DNA of 64,000 nucleotides, from NCBI RefSeq assembly GCF_900176345.1, contig NZ_FWXU01000025.1, positions 26,959 through 90,958 of the forward strand, read 5' to 3'. Both the position numbers and the translations under genes were made by a program. Each line of letters begins with the position of its first letter. Position 1 is the first letter of the stretch. The notes below the pieces were generated by a model that made no database searches, was not told the DNA's origin, and saw only the letters and a list, made by a program, of their open reading frames with translations. Positions 51,691-59,142 of the stretch are shown piece after piece. This DNA comes from Rhizobium sp. RU36D. Its GTDB lineage: Bacteria > Pseudomonadota > Alphaproteobacteria > Rhizobiales > Rhizobiaceae.

Positions 51691-52110
51691 TCAGGCCATC
51701 GCGGGCGGCATTTGATCGAATTTGGTCAGAGCTTCATCCACGCGGTCCCACGGTTGCGCGGCATCGGCCCAGACCACGATCTGCGGAGCATAGCGTTCTG
51801 GCTCGTCAAGGCTTGCTGCGCGGACGGCAATGAAATTCGGCATGTCAGGAAAGACGGTATAAACGGGAGAGCCGCAGGTCGGGCAAAAGGCGCGGCTCTT
51901 TCGGGTGCCACCATCCCCCACCATGTCCCAGGTGTTGCGCGGGCCATCTATGGTCACCTGAGCGCCCATGAAGGCAAGATTTGAGGCGTGACCAGTTCCG
52001 CTGTCCCTTTGGCATTGGCGGCATTGGCACTCCACCATGGCAACCGGCTCGCCCCCTACTTCGTAACGGAGTGCTCCACAGGCACAGCCCCCGCGATACG
52101 GTTTCGACAT
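51691..52110 (-). CDS. GFA-family zinc-binding protein
   Basis: 139 residues. Zn ligands are GGCACGALRY, CQCRQCQRDSGTG and AFCPTCGSPVY. The protein resembles the one at 47035-47427 in fold only. It lies 23 bases downstream of the SRPBCC gene on the same strand and may be the third gene of the ArsR operon. Function unknown. Confidence 0.85.
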   Translation of the reverse strand: MSKPYRGGCACGALRYEVGGEPVAMVECQCRQCQRDSGTGHASNLAFMGAQVTIDGPRNTWDMVGDGGTRKSRAFCPTCGSPVYTVFPDMPNFIAVRAASLDEPERYAPQIVVWADAAQPWDRVDEALTKFDQMPPAMA

Positions 52111-52133
52111 CGCATTCTTCTCCGTTTCAGGAT

Positions 52134-52598
52134 TTACTCGGTCTCGACCACCACGCCAGCCAGTCGTGGCATGATGACTTTCCAGCCATTGCCCATGTTG
52201 GTGAAGGCAATTTCGTTCTTTGGAAGTTCGAAGCCCGAATGGACGAGGCGCAGGCGGGTGCCCTCACCGGCGGGTTCCAACGTGAAGGTCACGACCGTGT
52301 CGAGCCTCGAACCATAGCCGCTGTTGCCCACGTCTCCGCCACGCCAGGCATAGGAAAAGCGGCGGTTCTCCACGACCTCCAGCACCTCGCAATGAATAGT
52401 GCCATCCCACGCTCCGGCGGGTTTGGTTTTGTAGGTAAAGCGGTTCCCGACCACGGCCTCGAAACCTTCTGGCTGCATCAACCATCTCGAGATGATCACG
52501 CCCGTCGTCAGCGCCCGCCAGATAACCTCGGGCGCATGGGCAAATACCTCTTCCACCACAATCTCGCGGGCTGCCATCGATACTGCTGTCTCTGTCAT
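52134..52598 (-). CDS. SRPBCC / AHSA1-family protein
   Basis: 154 residues. AREIVVEEVFAHAPEVIWRA begins the helix-grip fold, ISRWLMQPEGFEAVVGNRF is typical of AHSA1 proteins, and TRLRLVHSGFELPKNE follows. The family binds small hydrophobic ligands. Its start overlaps the stop of the ArsR gene by 4 bases (ATGA), so the two are translationally coupled. This ArsR-SRPBCC pair is widespread but of unknown purpose. Confidence 0.88.
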   Translation of the reverse strand: MTETAVSMAAREIVVEEVFAHAPEVIWRALTTGVIISRWLMQPEGFEAVVGNRFTYKTKPAGAWDGTIHCEVLEVVENRRFSYAWRGGDVGNSGYGSRLDTVVTFTLEPAGEGTRLRLVHSGFELPKNEIAFTNMGNGWKVIMPRLAGVVVETE

Positions 52599-52924
52599 GG
52601 ATCGATATCCTTCAGGATTGCTCTGAGATTGCCGAAGCGTTCGCGCCAGAAGATGCCGTAATGGCTCATCCAGTCGAACAGGGGCTGAAGCCCTTCCGGA
52701 CGCACGCGGTAGTATGTGTTGCGGCCTTCGGGTCGCTCCGCCACGAGACCCGCCAGTTTCAAGGTCTTGAGGTGCTGGGACACGGCGCCCTGGGTCACAC
52801 CGCTGTCGCGGGTCAGTTCCACCACGCTCATCTCCTCGGCGCCGGCAAGGCGCTCGTAGAGACTGCGCCGGGTGGGGTCCGACAGGGCGCGCATGACGGT
52901 ATTGATGGCGGTTGTTTCAATCAT
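52595..52924 (-). CDS. ArsR-family transcriptional regulator
   Basis: 109 residues. The winged helix is LSDPTRRSLYERLAGAEEMS, VVELTRDSGVTQGAVSQHLK and ERPEGRNTYYRVRPEGLQPL. No metal-binding CxC in helix 3 is seen, so it probably does not sense arsenite; the SRPBCC partner suggests a small organic ligand. A dyad AATCATTAG/CTAATGATT lies just upstream and is likely its site. Confidence 0.88.
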   Translation of the reverse strand: MIETTAINTVMRALSDPTRRSLYERLAGAEEMSVVELTRDSGVTQGAVSQHLKTLKLAGLVAERPEGRNTYYRVRPEGLQPLFDWMSHYGIFWRERFGNLRAILKDIDP

Positions 52925-52929
52925 GCGAT

Positions 52930-52971
52930 AATCATTAGCGTCGACTATTCAATGAGTCAATACTAATGATT
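52930..52971. promoter_or_regulatory. Dyad operator upstream of the ArsR gene
   Basis: AATCATTAG (52930-52938) and CTAATGATT (52963-52971) are perfect arms with an inner pair GACT (52943-52946) and AGTC (52955-52958) sharing the centre 52950.5. It is 6 bases upstream of the arsR start. Confidence 0.7.
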
Positions 52972-53009
52972 TTGACTGCGGTCGAAAATGCGGGGCAAAC
53001 GGCCGCCCG

Positions 53010-54419
53010 CTATTCGATCCGGTACGGGGTCGCCCGGCGGATATCGTGATTGACCACGAGCTTGCGTTTCAGCGGCGGGATGGCGCGGCTGGCGCAGTTG
53101 GGGCGCTCGCAGATGCGGCAGGAGATGCCAATCGGGTCATAGGCCGCACGGTTGGTCAGTTCCAGGCCATCGGCATAGACGAACTGGTCGGCATAGGAGA
53201 TCTCGCAGCCTACGGCCAGGGCATAGCTCGGCTGGGCTGTGCGGAAGCCGCCAACGCCCTTGTTGACCTGGGTGGCGAGGCAGAGATAGCGCACGCCATC
53301 GGGCGTTTCAGCCAGCTGCCGGATGATCCGGCCGGGCATTTCAAAGGCCTGGTGCGCATTCCACAGCGGACAGGCAGCGCCGAAACGGGCAAATTGCAGC
53401 CGCGCGGCGCTGTGGCGCTTGGTGATGTTGCCGGCCCGGTCGATGCGGGCAAAGAAGATCGGAACGCCCTTCTGGCCCGGCCGCTGCAGGGTCGACAAGC
53501 GGTGGCAGACCTGTTCCAGCGAGGCGCCGAAACGGGCCGCCAGCAGCTCCAGGTCATGGCGCAGCTCGCGTGCCGTCTGCTGGAAGATGCCGTAGGGAAG
53601 GATCAGCGCCCCTGCGAAATAGTTGTGCAGGCCGATGCGACAGATCTCATAGGCTTCCTCCGAGCGGAACCCGGCACCCCTGGCCAGCTTGTCGACGAGA
53701 GTTCCCGCATGCAGTTGGGCAATCTGCAGGGCGATCTGGAAATCTCGCGTCGGCGCGGAGGCATAGCGGCTCAGCGTGAGGATGCGGGCCTTCGGATCGA
53801 AGCGCCTGACGGCATCGTCGGCCGGATCACCCCTGACCACCCTCACACCGTGGGTCTTTTCCAGATAGCCTGTCAGCGCTTGATGGTTTTCCCCATCGCC
53901 GATGCCGAGCCTGCCGGCCAGCGCTTCGGCCTCCCGGTCAATGTCGTGGATGTAGTTGTCGACGAAGTGGAAGAAGTCGCGAACTTCTTCATAGGGCGTC
54001 GGCTCCAGCGGCGTGGTGCCGCCCATGCGGTCGTCGAAGCTTGCCAGCTGCTCATTGCTGCGGCGATAGGCTTCGTGCGCGCGGATCAGCGCCAGCGCCA
54101 TGCCGGGCGCGTTCTGGGTCACCAGCTTGAGTTCCTGCAGGCCCGGCGAATAGCTTTCAAACAGGGGATCGCTCAGCGCCTCCGTCAGCGCCGACAGCAG
54201 CCGGTCGTTCTGGCCGGAGGAAAGCTCCGCTATGCCGATCTGGAATTTCTCCGCCAGCGCCAGCAGAACCCCGGCCGAGACCGGCCGCTGGTTGTTTTCG
54301 ATCTGGTTGAGATAGCTGGTGGAGATGCCGATCTTCTCGGCAAATTGCGCCTGCGTGGCCTGGCTCGCGAGCCTGAGATCGCGAACCTTGCGGCCGATGA
54401 AGAGCTTGCCTGTCGCCAT
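53010..54419 (-). CDS. pccR: Short-chain fatty acyl-CoA regulator (PccR/ScfR type)
   Basis: 469 residues. An N-terminal XRE helix-turn-helix is KVRDLRLASQATQAQFAEKI and GISTSYLNQIENNQRPVS. The central part resembles an IrrE/ImmA-like peptidase domain (ALQIAQLHAGTLVDKLARGA). The C-terminal domain ends with CRICERPNCASRAIPP, a conserved Cys set. The ScfR family senses short-chain acyl-CoA; PccR of Rhodobacter controls propionyl-CoA assimilation. It is divergent from pccB, with TTTCGCAA and TTTGCAA sites in the gap. Confidence 0.9.
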   Translation of the reverse strand: MATGKLFIGRKVRDLRLASQATQAQFAEKIGISTSYLNQIENNQRPVSAGVLLALAEKFQIGIAELSSGQNDRLLSALTEALSDPLFESYSPGLQELKLVTQNAPGMALALIRAHEAYRRSNEQLASFDDRMGGTTPLEPTPYEEVRDFFHFVDNYIHDIDREAEALAGRLGIGDGENHQALTGYLEKTHGVRVVRGDPADDAVRRFDPKARILTLSRYASAPTRDFQIALQIAQLHAGTLVDKLARGAGFRSEEAYEICRIGLHNYFAGALILPYGIFQQTARELRHDLELLAARFGASLEQVCHRLSTLQRPGQKGVPIFFARIDRAGNITKRHSAARLQFARFGAACPLWNAHQAFEMPGRIIRQLAETPDGVRYLCLATQVNKGVGGFRTAQPSYALAVGCEISYADQFVYADGLELTNRAAYDPIGISCRICERPNCASRAIPPLKRKLVVNHDIRRATPYRIE

Positions 54420-54424
54420 TCGCT

Positions 54425-54492
54425 TTTTCGCAATTTCGAGTTTGCAATTTTATAAATCCGCAAACATGCGCGTTCAATCATTTTCTTTGCAA
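54425..54492. promoter_or_regulatory. Candidate PccR sites in the pccR-pccB gap
   Basis: TTTCGCAA (54426-54433), TTTGCAA (54441-54447), CCGCAAA (54458-54464) and TTTGCAA (54486-54492) resemble the TTTGCAAA half-site reported for PccR. Spacing differs from the published pair. Confidence 0.55.
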
Positions 54493-54550
54493 GTCGTCGG
54501 GTTTAAAGGCAGTTTCGGGTCAGCAGAGAAAGACCGCCAGGGGAGGCCCC

Positions 54551-56083
54551 ATGCACACGATACTTGACCAGCTCGCGGAACGCCGCCGAGAAGCCCATAT
54601 GGGCGGCGGCGAAAAGCGCATTGCCGCCCAGCACGCCAAGGGCAAGCTGACGGCGCGCGAGCGCATCGACGTGCTTCTGGATGAAGGCTCGTTCGAGGAA
54701 TACGACATGTATGTCACCCACCGGGCGGTGGATTTCGGCATGGCGGAGCAGAAGATCGCCGGCGACGGCGTGGTGACAGGCTGGGGCACGATCAATGGTC
54801 GCCAGGTCTATGTCTTTAGCCAGGATTTCACCGTGCTCGGCGGCTCGCTGTCGGAAACCCATGCGCAGAAGATCTGCAAGATCATGGACATGGCGCTGAA
54901 GAACGGCGCCCCCGTCATTGGCCTCAATGATTCTGGCGGCGCGCGCATCCAGGAAGGTGTCGCCTCGCTGGCCGGCTATGCCGATGTGTTCAAGCGCAAT
55001 GTCGATGCATCGGGCGTCGTGCCGCAAATCTCCGTCATCATGGGTCCCTGCGCCGGCGGTGCTGTCTATTCGCCGGCCATGACCGACTTCATCTTCATGG
55101 TGCGAGACAGCTCCTACATGTTCGTCACCGGCCCCGACGTGGTGAAAACCGTGACCAACGAGATCGTCACCGCGGAAGAGCTGGGCGGCGCCGGCACGCA
55201 CACCAAGAAATCCTCTGTCGCCGATGGCGCCTATGAGAACGACATCGAGGCGCTGGAGCAGGTGCGGCTGTTGTTTGATTTCCTGCCGCTCAGCAACCGG
55301 GAGAAGCCGCCGGTGCGGCCGTTCCACGACGATCCCGCGCGCCTCGAAAACCGCCTGGATACGCTGATCCCCGACAGTTCCAACAAGCCCTATGACATGA
55401 AGGAACTGATCTACGCCCTGGCCGACGAAGGCGATTTCTTCGAGCTGCAGGAGGCCTTTGCCAAGAACATCATCACCGGTTTCATCCGCATGGAAGGCCA
55501 GACCGTGGGCGTGGTGGCCAACCAGCCGATGGTGCTGGCCGGCTGCCTGGACATCGACTCGTCGCGGAAAGCGGCCCGTTTCGTGCGCTTCTGCGATGCC
55601 TTCTCGATCCCGATCCTGACGCTGGTGGATGTGCCCGGCTTCCTGCCCGGCACGGCGCAGGAATATGGCGGCGTCATCAAGCATGGCGCCAAGCTCTTGT
55701 TCGCCTATAGCCAGGCGACCGTGCCGATGGTGACGCTCATCACGCGCAAAGCCTATGGCGGCGCCTATGACGTGATGGCGTCAAAACATATCGGCGCCGA
55801 CATCAACTATGCCTGGCCGACGGCAGAAATCGCCGTGATGGGCGCGAAGGGCGCGACCGAAATCCTCTATCGCTCCGAGCTTGGCGACGCGGAAAAGATC
55901 GCAGCCCGCACGCGGGAATATGAGGTGAACTTCGCCAATCCCTTCAAGGCCGCCGAACGGGGCTTCATCGACGAGGTGATCATGCCGCATTCCTCCCGCC
56001 GGCGGATCGCCCGCGCCTTTGCCAGCCTTCGGAACAAGCAGGTGGGAACGCACTGGAAGAAGCACGACACGATACCGTTGTGA
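54551..56083 (+). CDS. pccB: Propionyl-CoA carboxylase beta subunit
   Basis: 510 residues. The carboxyltransferase domain has GKLTARERIDVLLDEGSFEE, LNDSGGARIQEGVASLAGYA, MGPCAGGAVYSPAMTDF and a C-terminal half with PGFLPGTAQEYGGVIKHGAK. It transfers the carboxyl group from biotin to propionyl-CoA, giving (S)-methylmalonyl-CoA. Its partner pccA lies 3 kb downstream on the same strand with accessory genes between. It is divergent from pccR and probably induced by propionyl-CoA. Confidence 0.95.
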   Translation: MHTILDQLAERRREAHMGGGEKRIAAQHAKGKLTARERIDVLLDEGSFEEYDMYVTHRAVDFGMAEQKIAGDGVVTGWGTINGRQVYVFSQDFTVLGGSLSETHAQKICKIMDMALKNGAPVIGLNDSGGARIQEGVASLAGYADVFKRNVDASGVVPQISVIMGPCAGGAVYSPAMTDFIFMVRDSSYMFVTGPDVVKTVTNEIVTAEELGGAGTHTKKSSVADGAYENDIEALEQVRLLFDFLPLSNREKPPVRPFHDDPARLENRLDTLIPDSSNKPYDMKELIYALADEGDFFELQEAFAKNIITGFIRMEGQTVGVVANQPMVLAGCLDIDSSRKAARFVRFCDAFSIPILTLVDVPGFLPGTAQEYGGVIKHGAKLLFAYSQATVPMVTLITRKAYGGAYDVMASKHIGADINYAWPTAEIAVMGAKGATEILYRSELGDAEKIAARTREYEVNFANPFKAAERGFIDEVIMPHSSRRRIARAFASLRNKQVGTHWKKHDTIPL

Positions 56084-56095
56084 GGAGTGGGCGGC

Positions 56096-56332
56096 ATGCC
56101 GACCCTACTTTTGTGGAAGGGACATCGGTTCCTGTTCTATTCCAAGGAAATCGGAGAACCGCCGCATATCCACGTCCTGAAGGACGGGAAGCAGTTGAAG
56201 GTCTGGTTGTCGGATTTGCGGGTCGCTCGAAAGGCCGGCTTCGCCGCTCACGAAGTGAATGATATTCTGAAGGTCGTCGCCGAGAACCGGCAATTGTTTC
56301 TGGAGGCATGGCATGACTACTTTGGACATTGA
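56096..56332 (+). CDS. DUF4160 protein
   Basis: 78 residues from the ATG at 56096 (GGAG at 56086-56089). The motif FYSKEIGEPPHIHVLKDGKQ is typical of DUF4160. Function is unknown; the family is often encoded next to DUF2442 proteins, as here, and a toxin-antitoxin-like role has been proposed from this pairing without proof known to me. The next gene overlaps by 20 bases. Confidence 0.85.
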   Translation: MPTLLLWKGHRFLFYSKEIGEPPHIHVLKDGKQLKVWLSDLRVARKAGFAAHEVNDILKVVAENRQLFLEAWHDYFGH

Positions 56333-56597
56333 TGACAGGCAGTTGCAGGTGTCCGGCGTCGATGTCGACGACCACGCCATCACCTTCAAAATGGCCGACG
56401 GTCGCCGGATCGAGGCGCCCTTGTGGTGGTATCCGCGACTTCATGCGGCATCACCTGAGCAGCGCCGCCGCTGGGAAATCCTTCCCTTTGGCGATGCCGT
56501 GGGTTGGGAAGACATCGACGAGTATATCAGCGCAAAGGCCCTCATCGTTGGCGGAGCCTCCCCCGGCGCCAAGCCACCGGCGGAGGCCGCTGAATAA
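56313..56597 (+). CDS. DUF2442 protein
   Basis: 94 residues, with GGAGG upstream of the ATG inside the DUF4160 gene. FKMADGRRIEAPLWWYPRLH and EILPFGDAVGWEDIDEYIS are the DUF2442 landmarks. The protein is small, soluble and without known function. Translational overlap with the DUF4160 gene indicates a pair. Confidence 0.85.
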   Translation: MTTLDIDDRQLQVSGVDVDDHAITFKMADGRRIEAPLWWYPRLHAASPEQRRRWEILPFGDAVGWEDIDEYISAKALIVGGASPGAKPPAEAAE

Positions 56598-56715
56598 TTT
56601 TGAATGCTGCATCAAAAGGAATTGTGGCAAACGCGTAAATCGCTATCACCGACCTATGTTAGGGTCACGTGCTCGCGAAGCGCGCTAAACCTCACGATCC
56701 AAGGACACGTTTTTC

Positions 56716-57624
56716 ATGACCGACAAATCCCCCGAGAACAACTTCCCCGCCGGCTACCTGCCTCCCGAGGTCTGGACCTGGGAAGCCGGCAATGGCGGCC
56801 AGTTCGCCAGCATCAACAGGCCGACCGCTGGCGCGCAGACCACCAAGGAATTGCCGGTCGGCAAGCATCCGCTGCAGCTCTATTCGCTGGCCACGCCAAA
56901 CGGCCAGAAGGTCACGATCATGCTGGAGGAGCTTCTGGCGGCGGGCCATACCGGCGCGGAATATGATGCCTGGCTGATCAAGATCGGCGATGGCGACCAG
57001 TTCGGCTCCGGCTTCGTCGGGGTCAACCCGAATTCCAAGATCCCGGCCATGATGGACCATGCGCCAAAGGATGGCGGCGAGCCGATCCGGCTGTTCGAAT
57101 CCGGTTCGATCCTTACCTATCTGGCCGAGAAGTTCGGCGCCTTCCTGCCGACGGATGCGCGCGCCCGAGCCGAGGCGATGAACTGGCTGTTCTGGCAGAT
57201 GGGCTCCGCTCCCTTCGTCGGCGGCGGTTTTGGCCATTTCTATGCCTATGCGCCGATCAAGATCCAATATGCGATCGATCGCTATGCCATGGAAACCAAG
57301 CGCCAGCTTGACGTGCTGGACCGCAACCTGGCCGACCGCCAGTTCGTGGCCGGCGATGAATACACCATCGCCGACATGGCCATCTGGCCCTGGTATGGCA
57401 AGCTGGCGCTGGATCAGTCCTATCCCAATGCCGGCACCTTCCTGCAGACGGGCAAGTATACCAACGTTCTGCGCTGGGCCAAGGAATTGGCGGCGCGCCC
57501 TGCCCTGAAACGCGGCATCATCGTCAACAAGGCCAACGGAGCTCCCTCCGAACAGCTGCATGAGCGTCACGACGCCTCCGATTTCGAGACGAAGACGCAA
57601 GACAAGATCGCCGCCAAGGCTTGA
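56716..57624 (+). CDS. yghU: YghU-type glutathione S-transferase / disulfide-bond oxidoreductase
   Basis: 302 residues. The extended N-terminus (EVWTWEAGNGGQFASINRPT) is typical of the YghU/nu-class GSTs. The GSH fold shows LYSLATPNGQKVTIMLEELL and NSKIPAMMDH, and the helical domain FVAGDEYTIADMAIWPWYGK. These enzymes reduce disulfides with glutathione and have little classical GST activity. It lies in the insert between pccB and pccA, and a gene pair of unknown paralogs follows after 12 bases. Confidence 0.9.
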   Translation: MTDKSPENNFPAGYLPPEVWTWEAGNGGQFASINRPTAGAQTTKELPVGKHPLQLYSLATPNGQKVTIMLEELLAAGHTGAEYDAWLIKIGDGDQFGSGFVGVNPNSKIPAMMDHAPKDGGEPIRLFESGSILTYLAEKFGAFLPTDARARAEAMNWLFWQMGSAPFVGGGFGHFYAYAPIKIQYAIDRYAMETKRQLDVLDRNLADRQFVAGDEYTIADMAIWPWYGKLALDQSYPNAGTFLQTGKYTNVLRWAKELAARPALKRGIIVNKANGAPSEQLHERHDASDFETKTQDKIAAKA

Positions 57625-57636
57625 GGAGACCAAGGG

Positions 57637-58014
57637 ATGGCCAGACCGCCCGAAATGACGAAACACAAGGGCTTTCCCTCGGGATTGCCGGGCCATGGCC
57701 ATCACTTCACCATCCGTCGTGCAAACGAGAAAGGGGCAACGCCGCTCAAGGCGTTGACCCGGCTCGCCCGCCCCGGCACGCTTGAGGCCAAGGTGGATGC
57801 GGCCTTCCTGCATGCGCTGTGGCACCATTTCGGTGACCAGCCCTTCGAACGCGGCAATCTCGATGCAGGGCGACTGAACCTCCTGTTCGGCCGCGAGGTG
57901 GTGCCGGCCGAGCATCCCTTCGACCCGACGTCTTACGAGGCGCTGCTGAGGATCGATGAGAAGGTCGGGCGCAAGAATTTTCCGGATGCCTTCGACGACG
58001 TGTTCGAGGTTTGA
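57637..58014 (+). CDS. Unknown protein, first of a tandem paralog pair
   Basis: 125 residues. Shared landmarks with the next gene are KHKGFPSGLPG, FTIRRAN, PFERGNLDAGRLNLLFGREV, FDPTSYEALLRI and RKNFPDAF. No known domain was recognised. The protein is basic in its N-terminal half and soluble. It starts 12 bases after the yghU stop. Tandem duplication and divergence are clear from the shared motifs; the function is unknown. Confidence 0.75.
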   Translation: MARPPEMTKHKGFPSGLPGHGHHFTIRRANEKGATPLKALTRLARPGTLEAKVDAAFLHALWHHFGDQPFERGNLDAGRLNLLFGREVVPAEHPFDPTSYEALLRIDEKVGRKNFPDAFDDVFEV

Positions 58015-58018
58015 CGCG

Positions 58019-58432
58019 ATGGCCAAGGAACCGCTGATGCCCAAACACCAGGGCTTCCCCCTGGGTCTTCCCGGAACCCAGTGGCAATATACCATCCGCC
58101 GCGCCAATCCCAAGGTGACGCCGGTGACGAACTGGCCGCGTCACCGCACCATGGATCCGAGCGTGGCGCTGGCCGATATCGGCTTTGTCCAGGCGCTCTG
58201 GCAGTTCTTCGGCACCGAACCCTTCGAGCGCGGCAATCTCGATGGCGAGCGCCTCTGCCGGCTGTTCGGCCGCGAGGTGATTGCCGCCGAACGCGGATTT
58301 GATCCGCAATCCTATTTCGCCAAGCTGAAGCTCAACGAACCGCTGGCGCGCAAGAATTTCCCGGAAGCCTTTGGCGAGGTGAAGGACGAGCAGAGCGTGG
58401 CGAAGGGCGTGAAGAAGAAGGCGCGGGAATAG
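58019..58432 (+). CDS. Unknown protein, second of a tandem paralog pair
   Basis: 137 residues from the ATG at 58019, 4 bases after the previous stop. It repeats the layout of its neighbour: KHQGFPLGLPG, YTIRRAN, PFERGNLDGERLCRLFGREV, FDPQSYFAKLKL and RKNFPEAF. It adds a Lys-rich C-terminal tail (GVKKKARE). Function unknown. Confidence 0.75.
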   Translation: MAKEPLMPKHQGFPLGLPGTQWQYTIRRANPKVTPVTNWPRHRTMDPSVALADIGFVQALWQFFGTEPFERGNLDGERLCRLFGREVIAAERGFDPQSYFAKLKLNEPLARKNFPEAFGEVKDEQSVAKGVKKKARE

Positions 58433-58560
58433 GGTCGCGCAAACGTGTGTCGCAGGTTTGCGATCACGACATGCCGAGAAAAACAAGGACTGAAGCGAAA
58501 AGCGCATCTGAAGGATCGCGACAGGCTTTGGCGGGATAGAGGATGGGCGGGAGGCAAGCG

Positions 58561-59142
58561 ATGCTGCAACGGCTTTATGGCAACTGGGTGTATGGCGGCA
58601 TGCTTGCCGGCATTCTCCTGCTTTGCCTCACGCCGTTGCTGCTGTCGGGCTGGTCGCTGGCAATGATCGCGGTCTTCCTTCAGCTACCTGTGTATATGCT
58701 GCATCAATATGAGGAGCATGACGCCGGGCGCTTCGGGCAGTTTATCAACTCAGAAATCGGCGAGGGCCACACCGTCCTGTCCGACGCGGCCATCTTCGTC
58801 ATCAATGTCCCTGGCGTCTGGGGTATCAATGCGCTCTCGCTCTGGCTCGCCGCCCTGTTTGGCGCGGGCTTCGGACTGATCGGCATCTATCTGACGCTGG
58901 TCAATGCTCTGGTGCACCTTGCCCCGGCCATCCGGATGCGGATGTACAATCCCGGCCTCGTCACTGCCGCCGTCCTCTTCCTGCCCGTCGGCATCTGGGC
59001 ACTGATTGCGGTGTCCGCCGCGCCTGGCGTGACCGTGGCTCACCACGCGCTCGGCTTGGCCAGCGCCCTCTTCATTCACGCGGCCATCGTGGCCCATGTC
59101 TTCAGAAACCGTCGTCAATACCGGGGAACAGCCGTCCGATGA
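58561..59142 (+). CDS. HXXEE-domain membrane protein
   Basis: 193 residues from the ATG at 58561, preceded by GGAGG. Five or six membrane segments include MLAGILLLCLTPLLLSGWSL, ALSLWLAALFGAGFGLIGIY and VTAAVLFLPVGIWALIAVS. HQYEEHDAGRF holds the HxxEE signature; further His (NALVHLAPAIR, AHHALGLA) could join it as metal ligands. The family function is unknown. Its end overlaps the start of pccA (ATGA), so it is translationally tied to the carboxylase. Confidence 0.8.
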   Translation: MLQRLYGNWVYGGMLAGILLLCLTPLLLSGWSLAMIAVFLQLPVYMLHQYEEHDAGRFGQFINSEIGEGHTVLSDAAIFVINVPGVWGINALSLWLAALFGAGFGLIGIYLTLVNALVHLAPAIRMRMYNPGLVTAAVLFLPVGIWALIAVSAAPGVTVAHHALGLASALFIHAAIVAHVFRNRRQYRGTAVR

